Positions 1-6,584 of a DNA stretch of 14,731 nt are shown piece after piece (position 1 is the stretch's first letter; every line of letters begins with the position of its first letter). Made by a program: the position numbers and the translations under genes. The stretch spans positions 1 to 14,731 of the forward strand of contig JANYHQ010000617.1 in assembly GCA_025358985.1 (NCBI GenBank), given 5' to 3'. Under the pieces are notes generated by a model. That model was not told the origin of the DNA. It saw nothing but the letters and a program-made list of their open reading frames with translations, and did not search any database. The stretch is from Acidimicrobiales bacterium. GTDB lineage: Bacteria; Actinomycetota; Acidimicrobiia; Acidimicrobiales; JANYDT01.

Positions 1-375
1 TTCGACGTGGAGCTGTCCAACGCAACTGTCACCGCTGATGCCGGGGAGGCCGCACGGTTTGCCGTCATGGGACCGTTGCGAGCGTTACTGGCCCTCGACA
101 TCGACGAACAGCGCGGCACCCCGCTCACCATCCTGCGTGAGGCCGTACGATTTCCCACTGAGGTGCTCCGCCGCGCCGGTGTGGCGCCAGTGACCCGTGA
201 TCCTTACGAGATGCAGGCCTTCCCCGACGACATCTACGGCCTCAAACCAGCCACCTGGGCCGACATCCATGACGACCTGGCCGATCCTGGTTTGCGCTGG
301 AGTGTGGCCAAGGCGTTCGAACATCGACGTCGCCACCGTCCCCGCGATCAGCGGGGACCATCGTCTGGACTCTGA
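1..375 (+). CDS. 3' part of a conserved hypothetical protein (5' end outside window)
   Basis: The frame is open from the first base of the window and stops with TGA at 373-375, so only the C-terminal 124 residues are visible. The fragment is soluble, with no membrane segment. It contains a block reading LDIDEQRGTPL, then VRFPTEVLRRAGV, then FPDDIYGLKPATWAD, and ends in a basic tail (EHRRRHRPR). Its composition is protein-like and resembles short uncharacterised actinobacterial proteins that I cannot name. No catalytic motif is evident and I propose no function. The last 28 bases overlap, tail to tail, the end of the small cysteine protein on the other strand, so the final residues (after about EHRRRH) may be a non-conserved extension. 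Confidence 0.6.
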   Translation, partial: FDVELSNATVTADAGEAARFAVMGPLRALLALDIDEQRGTPLTILREAVRFPTEVLRRAGVAPVTRDPYEMQAFPDDIYGLKPATWADIHDDLADPGLRWSVAKAFEHRRRHRPRDQRGPSSGL

Positions 376-539
376 TCCACCACCCAGCCCGTGGCGCTCA
401 CGTCACGCGGCTCGAAGAAGATGCAGTTGTCCGGGCAGGCGAAAGGGACGGCCTGTGCCATGTCCAGTTTGCAGCGCTCGATGGTGCCTCCCGGAGTGGT
501 TCGGGAGGAATAATGCCGGCAATCGGTGCGGACAGCCAT
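348..539 (-). CDS. Small four-cysteine protein, possible metal-binding
   Basis: A 63-residue frame from ATG at 539 to TGA at 348. It holds four cysteines, C7, C23, C35 and C39, the last two as C-P-D-N-C. It also has compact motifs: CRHYSSRTTPGG, ERCKLD, VPFACPDNCIFFEPR and GWVVD. The spacing suggests binding of one metal ion (zinc or iron) or a small Fe-S centre; that is inference. I have a faint recollection of similar short proteins in actinobacteria but cannot name a family. The start is supported by TACGTT on the minus strand (plus 546-551), six bases before the ATG, the same layout as other genes here. It is divergent from the Nudix gene and overlaps the end of the upstream gene by 28 bases. 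It could be missed by annotation because of its size and overlap. Confidence 0.6.
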   Translation of the reverse strand: MAVRTDCRHYSSRTTPGGTIERCKLDMAQAVPFACPDNCIFFEPRDVSATGWVVDQSPDDGPR

Positions 540-545
540 GAGCAC

Positions 546-551
546 AACGTA
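546..551 (-). promoter_or_regulatory. -10-like hexamer for the small cysteine protein
   Basis: Minus-strand TACGTT lies six bases before the ATG at 539. This fits a leaderless transcript beginning at or near the start codon. No convincing -35 element was seen. Confidence 0.45.
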
Positions 552-582
552 CGCCAAGGAACGCAAGCCAAAGGGCACGGCG

Positions 583-588
583 TAGCGT
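583..588 (+). promoter_or_regulatory. -10-like hexamer for the Nudix gene
   Basis: TAGCGT lies eight bases before the ATG at 597, and no Shine-Dalgarno sequence intervenes. This favours 597 over the in-frame ATG at 513. Confidence 0.4.
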
Positions 589-596
589 GGGTGCCG

Positions 597-1298
597 ATGA
601 CGACGGACCACGTACCAGCCTCCCCGCCGAGGGTCACCGAAGCCGACTTGTTGCGCTGGAGCGAGGCACTGTCGGCCATCGCCCGCACCGGTATGGGGTT
701 CACGGAGAGCCTGTACGAGCGCGAACGCTACGAGGAGGTGCTGCACGTGGCCGCCGACATTGCCGTGGCTGCCGGGCATCAGCTGGCCCTGGATGAGTTG
801 TTACCGGAGTGGATGAAGTCGATCGGCTCCGGAGTACCGGGGTACGTCACGCCCAAGGTGGCGGTGGGTGCCATCGTGGGGGACGACGAGGGACGCATTC
901 TGCTGTTGCAGCGCTCGGACTCGGGTATGTGGCTGTACCCCACAGGATGGGCGGACGTGGGGTATTCGCCCAGCGAGGTGGCGGTGAAGGAAGTCCGGGA
1001 AGAAACGGGCATCGAGTGCGAGGTGGTGCAACTGCTCGGTGTGTACGACGGCATGCGTATGGGCTTCACCCGCATCCCGTTGTATTCGGTGGTGTTTCTG
1101 TGCCGGGCCACGGGCGGCACCCTGGCGGCGCATCCGTTGGAGGCCACCGATGTGGGGTTTTTCCACGCCGACGCACTGCCCGAGCCGCTCATTGGTTTCG
1201 AGCGGTGGGGGGCATCGGCCATGGCCGCTATCCGGGGTGAGACGGTTGCGCCCCACTTCGACGTGCCCCGCTCGCCCGTGTGGCGAGGCGAGCCTTGA
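597..1298 (+). CDS. Nudix hydrolase with N-terminal helical domain
   Basis: 233 residues from ATG 597. Residues about 16-70 (LLRWSEALSAIARTG, then ERERYEEVLHVAADIA) match the N-terminal domain found on a subset of nucleoside-diphosphate-X hydrolases (Pfam Nudix_hydro_N, from memory). Residues about 85-215 form the Nudix fold. The Nudix box runs from G117 to I139 and ends KEVREETGI; the paired glutamates E135 and E136 and the preceding E132, which bind the divalent metal, are present. Two consensus positions differ: Tyr123 replaces the usual Glu, and Lys131 replaces Arg. The protein probably hydrolyses a nucleoside diphosphate linked to another group in the cytoplasm; the substrate cannot be read from sequence. 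The frame opens earlier, at 513, but that stretch crosses the divergent gene's promoter and start. It is followed 50 bases later by purH, which has its own promoter-like hexamer. Confidence 0.88.
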   Translation: MTTDHVPASPPRVTEADLLRWSEALSAIARTGMGFTESLYERERYEEVLHVAADIAVAAGHQLALDELLPEWMKSIGSGVPGYVTPKVAVGAIVGDDEGRILLLQRSDSGMWLYPTGWADVGYSPSEVAVKEVREETGIECEVVQLLGVYDGMRMGFTRIPLYSVVFLCRATGGTLAAHPLEATDVGFFHADALPEPLIGFERWGASAMAAIRGETVAPHFDVPRSPVWRGEP

Positions 1299-1335
1299 GT
1301 TGCGCGTGCTGACGTTTCGAAAAGGTGCTTCCCAC

Positions 1336-1341
1336 TAGCGT
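1336..1341 (+). promoter_or_regulatory. -10-like hexamer for purH
   Basis: TAGCGT ends seven bases before the GTG at 1349. A GGAGG lies only one base from the GTG, too close to act as a normal ribosome-binding site, so a leaderless start is the better reading. Confidence 0.45.
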
Positions 1342-1348
1342 CGGAGGC

Positions 1349-2878
1349 GTGACACGTCGAGCGCTGCTGTCCGTATGGGACAAAACTGGTCTCATCCCGT
1401 TTTCCGAAGGGTTGGTGGCCCATGGTTTTGAGCTGATCTCCAGTGGAGGTACGTCAGCCGCAATGGCGGAGGCGGGCATCCCCCATCGAAGCGTGGACGA
1501 GGTCACGGGGTCTCCCGAGATGCTCGACGGTCGAGTGAAAACGCTGCATCCCGCCATCCACGGCGGCATTCTGGCGGACCGATCCAAACCCAGCCATCTG
1601 GCCGACCTCGATCGACAGGTCATTGCGCCCATCGACTTGGTGGTGTGCAATCTCTACCCGTTTCGTGCCAGTCCCGGGATCAACATGATCGATGTGGGGG
1701 GTCCCACGATGGTACGCGGTGCCGCCAAGAACTACGCGCACGTAGGGGTTGTGGTTGACCCGGATGACTACGAGGAAATTTTGGCGGAATTGCGTTCTAA
1801 CGGCGCCCAGCTCAGCTTACAAACGCGTCGGCGCTTGGCCCGAGCCGCATTTGCCCACACTGCCGCCTACGACGCAGCCATCGTGACCTGGTTCGATACC
1901 GAGGATGTCGATGCCTCGCGGTCCGCCACCCTGCCCGCCACTCTGCACCTCAGTCTGGAGCTGGCGCAGCCGTTGCGTTACGGAGAGAACCCTCATCAGT
2001 TGGGAGCCCGCTACCGAAGTGAAGGCCAGCAGGGTTGGGCCGACACCGCCGTGCAACACGGTGGCAAGGAGATGAGTTACCTCAACGTGTACGACACCGA
2101 TGCGGCGTGGCGACTGGTGCATCAACTCGGTGATCAGCCGGCTGCTGTCATCGTCAAGCACGCCAACCCGTGCGGGGTGGCGGTGTCATCAGACATCACC
2201 ACCGCGTATCAGAAAGCGCATGAGGGCGACCCGGTGTCGGCATTCGGTGGAGTGGTTGCCCTCAACCGGATGGTTCCAGTGGAGTTGGCGGAGGCCTTGG
2301 CGCCTATCTTCACCGAGGTGGTGATTGCCCCGGGCTACGACGCGGAGGCGTTGAAGATCCTCTGCGCGCGTAAGAATTTGCGAGTGTTGGAGTCATCACC
2401 CCCAGGGTCAACCTCATTGCATGTTCGCAGTGTGGATGGAGGTGTGTTGGTACAGAGCGTGGACGATGTGGAGGCAGACATCGCCGAGCGTTCGAGTTGG
2501 CGGGTGGCTGGTCGTGTGCAACCTGACGATGCCACTTGGGACAACCTGGTGTTGGCGTGGCGGGTGGTGTCGGCGGTGTCGTCCAACGCCATCGTGATCG
2601 TCAACGATTCCAAGGCGGTAGGGGTGGGTGCCGGACAACAGAGCCGTGTTGATGCGGCGCGCATTGCCGTGGACAAGGCGGGGGACGAGGCCACCAACGC
2701 CGTGGCCGCCTCCGATGCGTTTTTCCCGTTCCGTGACGGTCTCGATGTACTGATTCAGGCAGGCGTACGAGCGGTGGTGGAACCCGGTGGCTCGGTGCGC
2801 GATGACGAGGTGATTGCTGCGGCCGACGAAGCTGGGGTGGTGCTGGTGTTCACCGGCAAACGTCATTTCCGGCACTGA
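1349..2878 (+). CDS. purH: Bifunctional AICAR transformylase / IMP cyclohydrolase
   Basis: 509 residues from GTG 1349, close to the usual 510-530; an in-frame GTG at 1325 is a less likely start. It performs the last two steps of purine synthesis: AICAR plus 10-formyl-THF to FAICAR, then ring closure to IMP. The N-terminal cyclohydrolase domain (about 1-200) shows SVWDKTGL, ISSGGTSAAM, GRVKTLHPAIHGG, CNLYPF and IDVGGPTMVRGAAKN. The transformylase domain (about 205-509) shows LRYGENPHQ, the catalytic Lys270-His271 in VKHANPCGVA, DPVSAFGG, SNAIVIVNDSKAVGVGAGQQSR and the canonical terminus GKRHFRH. The linker between CNLYPF and IDVGGPT is shorter than in E. coli-type PurH, probably a lineage trait. 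The cofactor comes from FolD, encoded immediately downstream. Two perfect hairpins follow the stop. Confidence 0.97.
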   Translation: MTRRALLSVWDKTGLIPFSEGLVAHGFELISSGGTSAAMAEAGIPHRSVDEVTGSPEMLDGRVKTLHPAIHGGILADRSKPSHLADLDRQVIAPIDLVVCNLYPFRASPGINMIDVGGPTMVRGAAKNYAHVGVVVDPDDYEEILAELRSNGAQLSLQTRRRLARAAFAHTAAYDAAIVTWFDTEDVDASRSATLPATLHLSLELAQPLRYGENPHQLGARYRSEGQQGWADTAVQHGGKEMSYLNVYDTDAAWRLVHQLGDQPAAVIVKHANPCGVAVSSDITTAYQKAHEGDPVSAFGGVVALNRMVPVELAEALAPIFTEVVIAPGYDAEALKILCARKNLRVLESSPPGSTSLHVRSVDGGVLVQSVDDVEADIAERSSWRVAGRVQPDDATWDNLVLAWRVVSAVSSNAIVIVNDSKAVGVGAGQQSRVDAARIAVDKAGDEATNAVAASDAFFPFRDGLDVLIQAGVRAVVEPGGSVRDDEVIAAADEAGVVLVFTGKRHFRH

Positions 2879-2889
2879 TCCGACCATCA

Positions 2890-2930
2890 TCCCCAACAAG
2901 AATGGGTCTCAACTGGATTCTTGTTGGGGA
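2890..2930. repeat. Perfect hairpin 1 downstream of purH (14-bp stem)
   Basis: Arms at 2890-2903 and 2917-2930 are exact reverse complements (core CCCCAACAAGAAT), with a 13-base loop. It starts 12 bases after the purH stop. No T-run follows it, so it would be a U-less terminator or an RNA-stability or regulatory hairpin. Its arms closely resemble those of the next hairpin at 2949-2995. Confidence 0.7.
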
Positions 2931-2948
2931 AAGAAGGCTGTTTGGGTA

Positions 2949-2995
2949 ACAACCCCGACAAGAACGGCCCTCTGACCCGTTCTTGTCGGGGTTGT
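2949..2995. repeat. Perfect hairpin 2 in the purH-folD gap (19-bp stem)
   Basis: Arms at 2949-2967 and 2977-2995 are exact reverse complements over 19 bases, with a 9-base loop. The core CCCCGACAAGAA matches hairpin 1 except for one A-to-G change that is matched by a T-to-C change in the opposite arm. There is no following T-run. It may terminate purH transcription, or belong to a dispersed palindromic repeat family. Confidence 0.7.
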
Positions 2996-3045
2996 GCGGG
3001 AGGCCGGGCGGCCGGCACCCCGAATTCTCCATCGTGGAGCCTCGT

Positions 3046-3051
3046 TAGTCT
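3046..3051 (+). promoter_or_regulatory. -10-like hexamer for folD
   Basis: TAGTCT ends six bases before the ATG at 3058, and there is no Shine-Dalgarno sequence. This sets 3058 rather than the TTG at 3052 as the start. Confidence 0.45.
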
Positions 3052-3057
3052 TTGGTC

Positions 3058-3918
3058 ATGACTGCGATCCTGCTCGACGGTGTGGCCACGGCCGAGACGG
3101 TGCTGGCGGGGGTGGCGGAACGAGCAGCCGCATTCGCAGTGGCGAGTGGTCGACGGCCAGGGCTGGGTACGTTGCTGGTGGGTGACGACAGTGCATCGGC
3201 GTCTTATGTGGCCAAGAAACATGCCGCGTGCGAGCGTTGCGCCATGGCCAGTGTGTCGGTCCAGTTGCCCGCCACTGCCACCCAGGCTGAAGTGCTGGCC
3301 GCCATTGCCACCCTCAACGCATCCCCCGATGTAGACGCATTCATCATGCAGTTGCCGTTGCCCAAAGGCCTCGATGAAGGGGCGGCGTTGCTGGCCATCG
3401 ACCCCGACAAAGACGCCGACGGGTTGCATCCGGTGAACCTCGGTCGACTGGTGATGGCGGCACCGGGCGCCGTGCCGTGTACGCCTGCGGGCATAGTGCA
3501 ATTGCTGGCCGCCTACAACGTGCCCGTGGCTGGCCGACACGTGGTGATCATCGGCCGAGGGCTCACCATTGGTAGGCCTCTCTGTCTGCTGCTCACGCTG
3601 AAACGACCGCTAGCCAACGCTGCGGTCACGGTGGTGCATACGGGCGTGAAAGACATTGGTTTTTACACCCGACAGGCCGATATTGTCATTGCCGCCGCCG
3701 GCTCTCCGGGTACCGTCACCCCCGACATGATCCGCCCTGGTGCTGCGGTGGTCAGTGCTGGCATCACCTGGGAGGGTCGCCGCTTGGTGCCTGATGTGGC
3801 CGAGGAGGTGGGCGAGGTGGCCGGGTGGATAACCCCCCGTCTCGGTGGTGTGGGACCCATGACTGTGGCGCTGCTGTTGCGCAACACCATGGACGCCGCG
3901 GAGCGCCGCTCGCTCTGA
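3058..3918 (+). CDS. folD: Bifunctional methylene-THF dehydrogenase / methenyl-THF cyclohydrolase
   Basis: 286 residues, the normal FolD length. It interconverts 5,10-methylene-THF and 10-formyl-THF with NADP. Catalytic residues are visible: Tyr50 and Lys54 (SYVAKKHAAC), Gln98 in MQLPLP, and Asp121 in DKDADGLHPVNLG. The Rossmann part shows PCTPAG (140-145) and IIGRGLTIGRPLCLLL (165-180), followed near the C-terminus by GGVGPMT (263-269). The family's usual 'GRSxxVG' and 'TPVPGGVGPMT' appear here as GRGLTIG and TPRLGGVGPMT, modest deviations. It sits between purH, which uses 10-formyl-THF, and metF, which uses methylene-THF. It has its own leaderless-type promoter hexamer and is separated from purH by two hairpins, so it is probably a separate transcription unit. 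The stop lies 14 bases before metF. Confidence 0.96.
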   Translation: MTAILLDGVATAETVLAGVAERAAAFAVASGRRPGLGTLLVGDDSASASYVAKKHAACERCAMASVSVQLPATATQAEVLAAIATLNASPDVDAFIMQLPLPKGLDEGAALLAIDPDKDADGLHPVNLGRLVMAAPGAVPCTPAGIVQLLAAYNVPVAGRHVVIIGRGLTIGRPLCLLLTLKRPLANAAVTVVHTGVKDIGFYTRQADIVIAAAGSPGTVTPDMIRPGAAVVSAGITWEGRRLVPDVAEEVGEVAGWITPRLGGVGPMTVALLLRNTMDAAERRSL

Positions 3919-3920
3919 CG

Positions 3921-3926
3921 TAACGT
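3921..3926 (+). promoter_or_regulatory. -10-like hexamer for metF
   Basis: TAACGT ends six bases before the ATG at 3933 and begins three bases after the folD stop codon. The GGAGG next to the ATG is spaced only one base from it, too close for normal ribosome binding. Confidence 0.45.
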
Positions 3927-3932
3927 GGAGGC

Positions 3933-4799
3933 ATGGCTCGCATCCATGACCTCCTCGACAAGGGACACACCTTTTCGTTCGAGTTCTTCCCTCCCAAGAC
4001 CGAGGAGGCGCAGGCCACCCTCGTGGCCACACTGCGCGAGTTGGAATCGCTGAACCCATCGTTCGTCTCGGTCACCTACGGAGCTGGTGGATCCACCCGC
4101 GAGCGCACCCACGATTTGGTGGTTGGCCTTTTGCGCACCACCCACATGACCCCGATGGCTCATCTCACGTGTGCCGGCCACTCTCGCTTGGACCTGGCCG
4201 AGATCCTGGTCCGGTACGCCCGCGCCGGTATCGACAACGTGCTGTCTCTGGGTGGTGATCCACCTCAGGGTCTTGAACTTGGGCCTTCAGAGCTCAACCA
4301 TGCCAGCGATCTGGTGGAGTTGGCGAGGGCCATAGGTCCTTTCTCGTTGGGAGTGGCCGCCCACCCCGAAGGCCATCCGTCATCGCGCAGCTTGGTGGCC
4401 GATAGAGCCCATCTGGCCACCAAATTGGCACTGGCCGATTTCGCCGTCACCCAGTTCTTTTTCAGTGCCGATCACTACCAATCTCTGGTCAACGACATGG
4501 CCGACCTGGGTGTCACCAAACCGGTGATTCCCGGCATCATGCCCATCACCAATGTGGCGTCAGTGGCTCGTATGGCGCACATGTCGGGCGCCAGCATCCC
4601 GGCTGAACTCCTGGCCCGGCTGGAGGCGGCCGACGAGTCGGGTGGGGCCGCCGAGGTACGCAAGGTGGGGGTGGAGGCGGCCACTGAACTGTCGCAGCAA
4701 CTGCTTGATGCGGGGGCCCCTGGGTTGCACTTCTACACAATGAACCGTTCCGGGGCCACGCTCGACATCTACGCCAACCTGGGCCTCGCCCAGCGCTGA
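3933..4799 (+). CDS. metF: Methylenetetrahydrofolate reductase
   Basis: 288 residues, the length of bacterial single-domain MetF. This FAD-dependent TIM-barrel enzyme reduces 5,10-methylene-THF to 5-methyl-THF for methionine synthesis. Visible signatures are FSFEFFPPKT with the catalytic Glu17 (Glu28 in E. coli), SVTYGAGGSTRERT (46-59), LGGDPP with Asp109 at the flavin/folate site, AAHPEGHP (142-149), TQFFFSADHY (173-182), GIMPITN (201-207) and LHFYTMNRS (265-273). The start is set by the hexamer TAACGT. It is only 14 bases from folD, with which it shares a substrate, so readthrough is possible despite the separate promoter signal. A terminator-like hairpin follows the stop. Confidence 0.96.
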   Translation: MARIHDLLDKGHTFSFEFFPPKTEEAQATLVATLRELESLNPSFVSVTYGAGGSTRERTHDLVVGLLRTTHMTPMAHLTCAGHSRLDLAEILVRYARAGIDNVLSLGGDPPQGLELGPSELNHASDLVELARAIGPFSLGVAAHPEGHPSSRSLVADRAHLATKLALADFAVTQFFFSADHYQSLVNDMADLGVTKPVIPGIMPITNVASVARMAHMSGASIPAELLARLEAADESGGAAEVRKVGVEAATELSQQLLDAGAPGLHFYTMNRSGATLDIYANLGLAQR

Positions 4800-4806
4800 C
4801 AGCCCC

Positions 4807-4850
4807 GCGCTTTACGCCCGCCCCCGCAAAGTGCGTCGGGCGCAAAGTGT
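4807..4850 (+). terminator. Terminator-like hairpin after metF
   Basis: A 14-base stem pairs 4807-4820 with 4837-4850, with two G-U wobbles, one A-C mismatch and a 16-base loop. It begins eight bases after the metF stop. No T-run follows. The sequence GCAAAGTGYG occurs twice, at 4826 and 4842, inside it. The rest of the 171-base gap up to the mdh promoter shows nothing further. Confidence 0.4.
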
Positions 4851-4956
4851 GCCTGGCTGTAATCCGCCTGGAGTCCCCGGTGTCGCTCAGCGCGCCAGCC
4901 GCCACAGTTGGGTGACGTGTCTCCCCGTCCGGATGGCTGGTGGGCGGGCGTCCGCC

Positions 4957-4962
4957 TACGCT
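4957..4962 (+). promoter_or_regulatory. -10-like hexamer for mdh
   Basis: TACGCT ends eight bases before the ATG at 4971. No Shine-Dalgarno sequence or clear -35 element was seen. Confidence 0.4.
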
Positions 4963-4970
4963 GAGCCGCT

Positions 4971-5960
4971 ATGACCAAGTCTCCTGTGCATGTCACTGTC
5001 ACCGGCGCCGCCGGGCAGATCGGCTACTCGCTGTTGTTCCGTATTGCTTCGGGTGCGCTGCTGGGGCCGGATCAGCCGGTGGTGCTACGCCTCCTCGAGG
5101 TAGAGCCAGCCATGAAGGGCCTCAACGGAGTGGCCATGGAGCTTGATGACTGCGCCTTTGCGTTGTTGTCGGGCATCGTTGCCACCAGCGACCTGAGCAC
5201 CGCCTTCGACGGAGCCTCGTATGCGTTGCTGGTAGGGGCCATGCCCCGCAAAGCAGGCATGGAGCGCGGCGACCTGCTCAGCGCCAACGGAGGCATCTTC
5301 AAGCCGCAGGGCAAGGCCATCAACGACAACGCCGCCAGCGACATTCGTGTGCTTGTGGTGGGCAATCCGTGCAACACCAACTGCCTCATCGCCCAACGCA
5401 ATGCACCGGACGTGCCCGCCGAGCGTTTCTTTGCCATGACCCGTCTCGATCAGAATAGGGCCAAGGCGCAGTTGGCCCAAAAAGCCGAGGTGCCCGTGTC
5501 TGATGTCAAGCACGTCACCATCTGGGGCAATCACTCCGCCACCCAATACCCCGACGCCCGCAACGCCACCATTGGTGGTAAGCCCGCATACGATGTCATC
5601 AGCGACCATGCGTGGTTGGACGATGCGTACATCTCCACGGTGCAAAAGCGCGGAGCGGCCATCATCGAGGCCCGGGGCCTCTCGTCGGCCGCATCGGCCG
5701 CCAATGCCGCCATCGACTCCATCAACAGCGTGTGGAATCCCACACCAGTGGGCGACATCGCTTCGTTGGCCGTCATCAGCCATGGTGAATACGGCGCCCC
5801 CGAAGGCCTCATCTTCGGATTCCCAGTGATCTCCGACGCCACCACGTGGAAGGTGGAGGAGGGCATTGCCCTCGATGACTTCGCCAAGGCTCGTATCAAG
5901 ATCACCACCGACGAGCTCATCTCCGAGCGGGACGAGATCACCAGCCTCGGACTGATCTAA
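4971..5960 (+). CDS. mdh: Malate dehydrogenase (NAD-dependent, type 2)
   Basis: 329 residues, typical of the Thermus/actinobacterial MDH type. It oxidises malate to oxaloacetate, the substrate of the citrate synthases encoded nearby. The NAD site is VTGAAGQIGYSLL (10-22), with Glu43 at the end of the second strand (LLEVEPAMKGL), which favours NAD over NADP. Substrate-binding arginines are Arg93 and Arg99 (MPRKAGMERGDLL) and Arg163. The catalytic pair is Asp160 (TRLDQNRA) and His188 (IWGNHSATQYPD). GNPCNTNCLI (131-140) contributes the usual Asn. The C-terminus is full length, ending in TAA, and it converges on the nitroreductase remnant 19 bases away. Confidence 0.97.
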   Translation: MTKSPVHVTVTGAAGQIGYSLLFRIASGALLGPDQPVVLRLLEVEPAMKGLNGVAMELDDCAFALLSGIVATSDLSTAFDGASYALLVGAMPRKAGMERGDLLSANGGIFKPQGKAINDNAASDIRVLVVGNPCNTNCLIAQRNAPDVPAERFFAMTRLDQNRAKAQLAQKAEVPVSDVKHVTIWGNHSATQYPDARNATIGGKPAYDVISDHAWLDDAYISTVQKRGAAIIEARGLSSAASAANAAIDSINSVWNPTPVGDIASLAVISHGEYGAPEGLIFGFPVISDATTWKVEEGIALDDFAKARIKITTDELISERDEITSLGLI

Positions 5961-5979
5961 GCGGGCGCCTCAGCGTTCA

Positions 5980-6540
5980 CTATCCGGCGAAGGTGGTGAA
6001 CTCCTCCACCGGCGCCCGAGTGCTGCGCAGGCTGTTGACCGGTGCCAGGGTGTCGGCGAACCCCATTGCCATCCCCCAATACAGGACTTCGTTGGGGTCC
6101 AGCGCAAAGTGGGCATGTAGGAGGCCCCCCATCTCCATGGTGGCCAGGGCCACGGACTGCATGAACATCCCGAGATGGGCCCATTGCCCATGTCCCATGC
6201 GACGATCGATGATGAAGAACAATCCCACAGGGGCACCAAAGAACTGCAGGTTCTGGGCCATCCTGGCCAATCTCCCGCCCGGTCATCTCGTCGAAGTCCG
6301 AGCGTCTCGTACATGTCCTCACCCACCTGATAGCGGCGGGTGCGATACGGCTCCCACAGGTCGGCCGGGTACCTGCTTGGCGGCACCTGTGACCGCGATG
6401 ACCTTCCACGGCTGCAGGTGGCCGCCCGACGGTGACCAGCAGGCCGTGTCCAGGATCTGGTGGACAACGTCTTCCGCCGGTGGGTCGGTGAGGAAGGCTC
6501 GAGTGGAAATCCTGGTGCGCAGGCCCTCGGATATTTGCAT
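5980..6540 (-). pseudogene. Decayed nitroreductase-family gene
   Basis: Pieces of one flavin nitroreductase lie in three reading frames. The N-terminus (6540 to about 6373) reads MQISEGLRTRISTRAF and ILDTACWSPSGGHLQPWKVIAVTGAAK, with the FMN-binding SxR and SPSG motifs. The next piece, about 6371-6270, reads YPADLWEPYRTRRYQVGEDMYETLGL in a second frame. A third piece, about 6268-5980, reads LARMAQNLQFFGAPVGLFFIIDR and ends GMAMGFADTLAPVNSLRSTRAPVEEFTTFAG. Compared with the family, about 20-25 residues seem missing at the first junction. The second junction looks like loss of one G in a G-run near 6268. About 15 residues, including the usual cysteine/glutamine loop, are missing in frame after VALATMEMGG. 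Three lesions argue for real decay, although the single-base shift could be a sequencing error. A complete promoter survives. Confidence 0.85.
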
Positions 6541-6546
6541 GCCCGC

Positions 6547-6575
6547 ACCTTATGGTTTGCACTCAATCTGCCCAA
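6547..6575 (-). promoter_or_regulatory. -35/-10 promoter of the decayed nitroreductase gene
   Basis: On the minus strand TTGGGC (6575-6570) and TAAGGT (6552-6547) are separated by exactly 17 bases, and the -10 ends six bases before the ATG at 6540. It is the best two-box promoter in the window. It begins ten bases beyond the end of the upstream citrate synthase gene. Confidence 0.55.
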
Positions 6576-6584
6576 GGCGGTGCC

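Noticed and set aside
513..596. Upstream in-frame ATG at 513 as start of the Nudix gene
   Set aside because: The extra 28 residues overlap the divergent small cysteine gene and its promoter, and TAGCGT precedes 597.
2890..2995. CRISPR-like array from the repeated ACAAGAA/TTCTTGT elements
   Set aside because: Only two units, each a complete hairpin with different loops. There are no regular spacers and no cas genes.
2887..3540. Long minus-strand open frame opposite folD
   Set aside because: The product is a His/Gly/Arg-rich low-complexity chain typical of the antisense of a GC-rich gene, and it runs through both hairpins. folD on the other strand has all its motifs.
5980..6540. Two or three separate small genes in the nitroreductase region
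   Set aside because: The pieces are consecutive parts of one nitroreductase family protein in different frames, so a single broken gene is the simpler reading.
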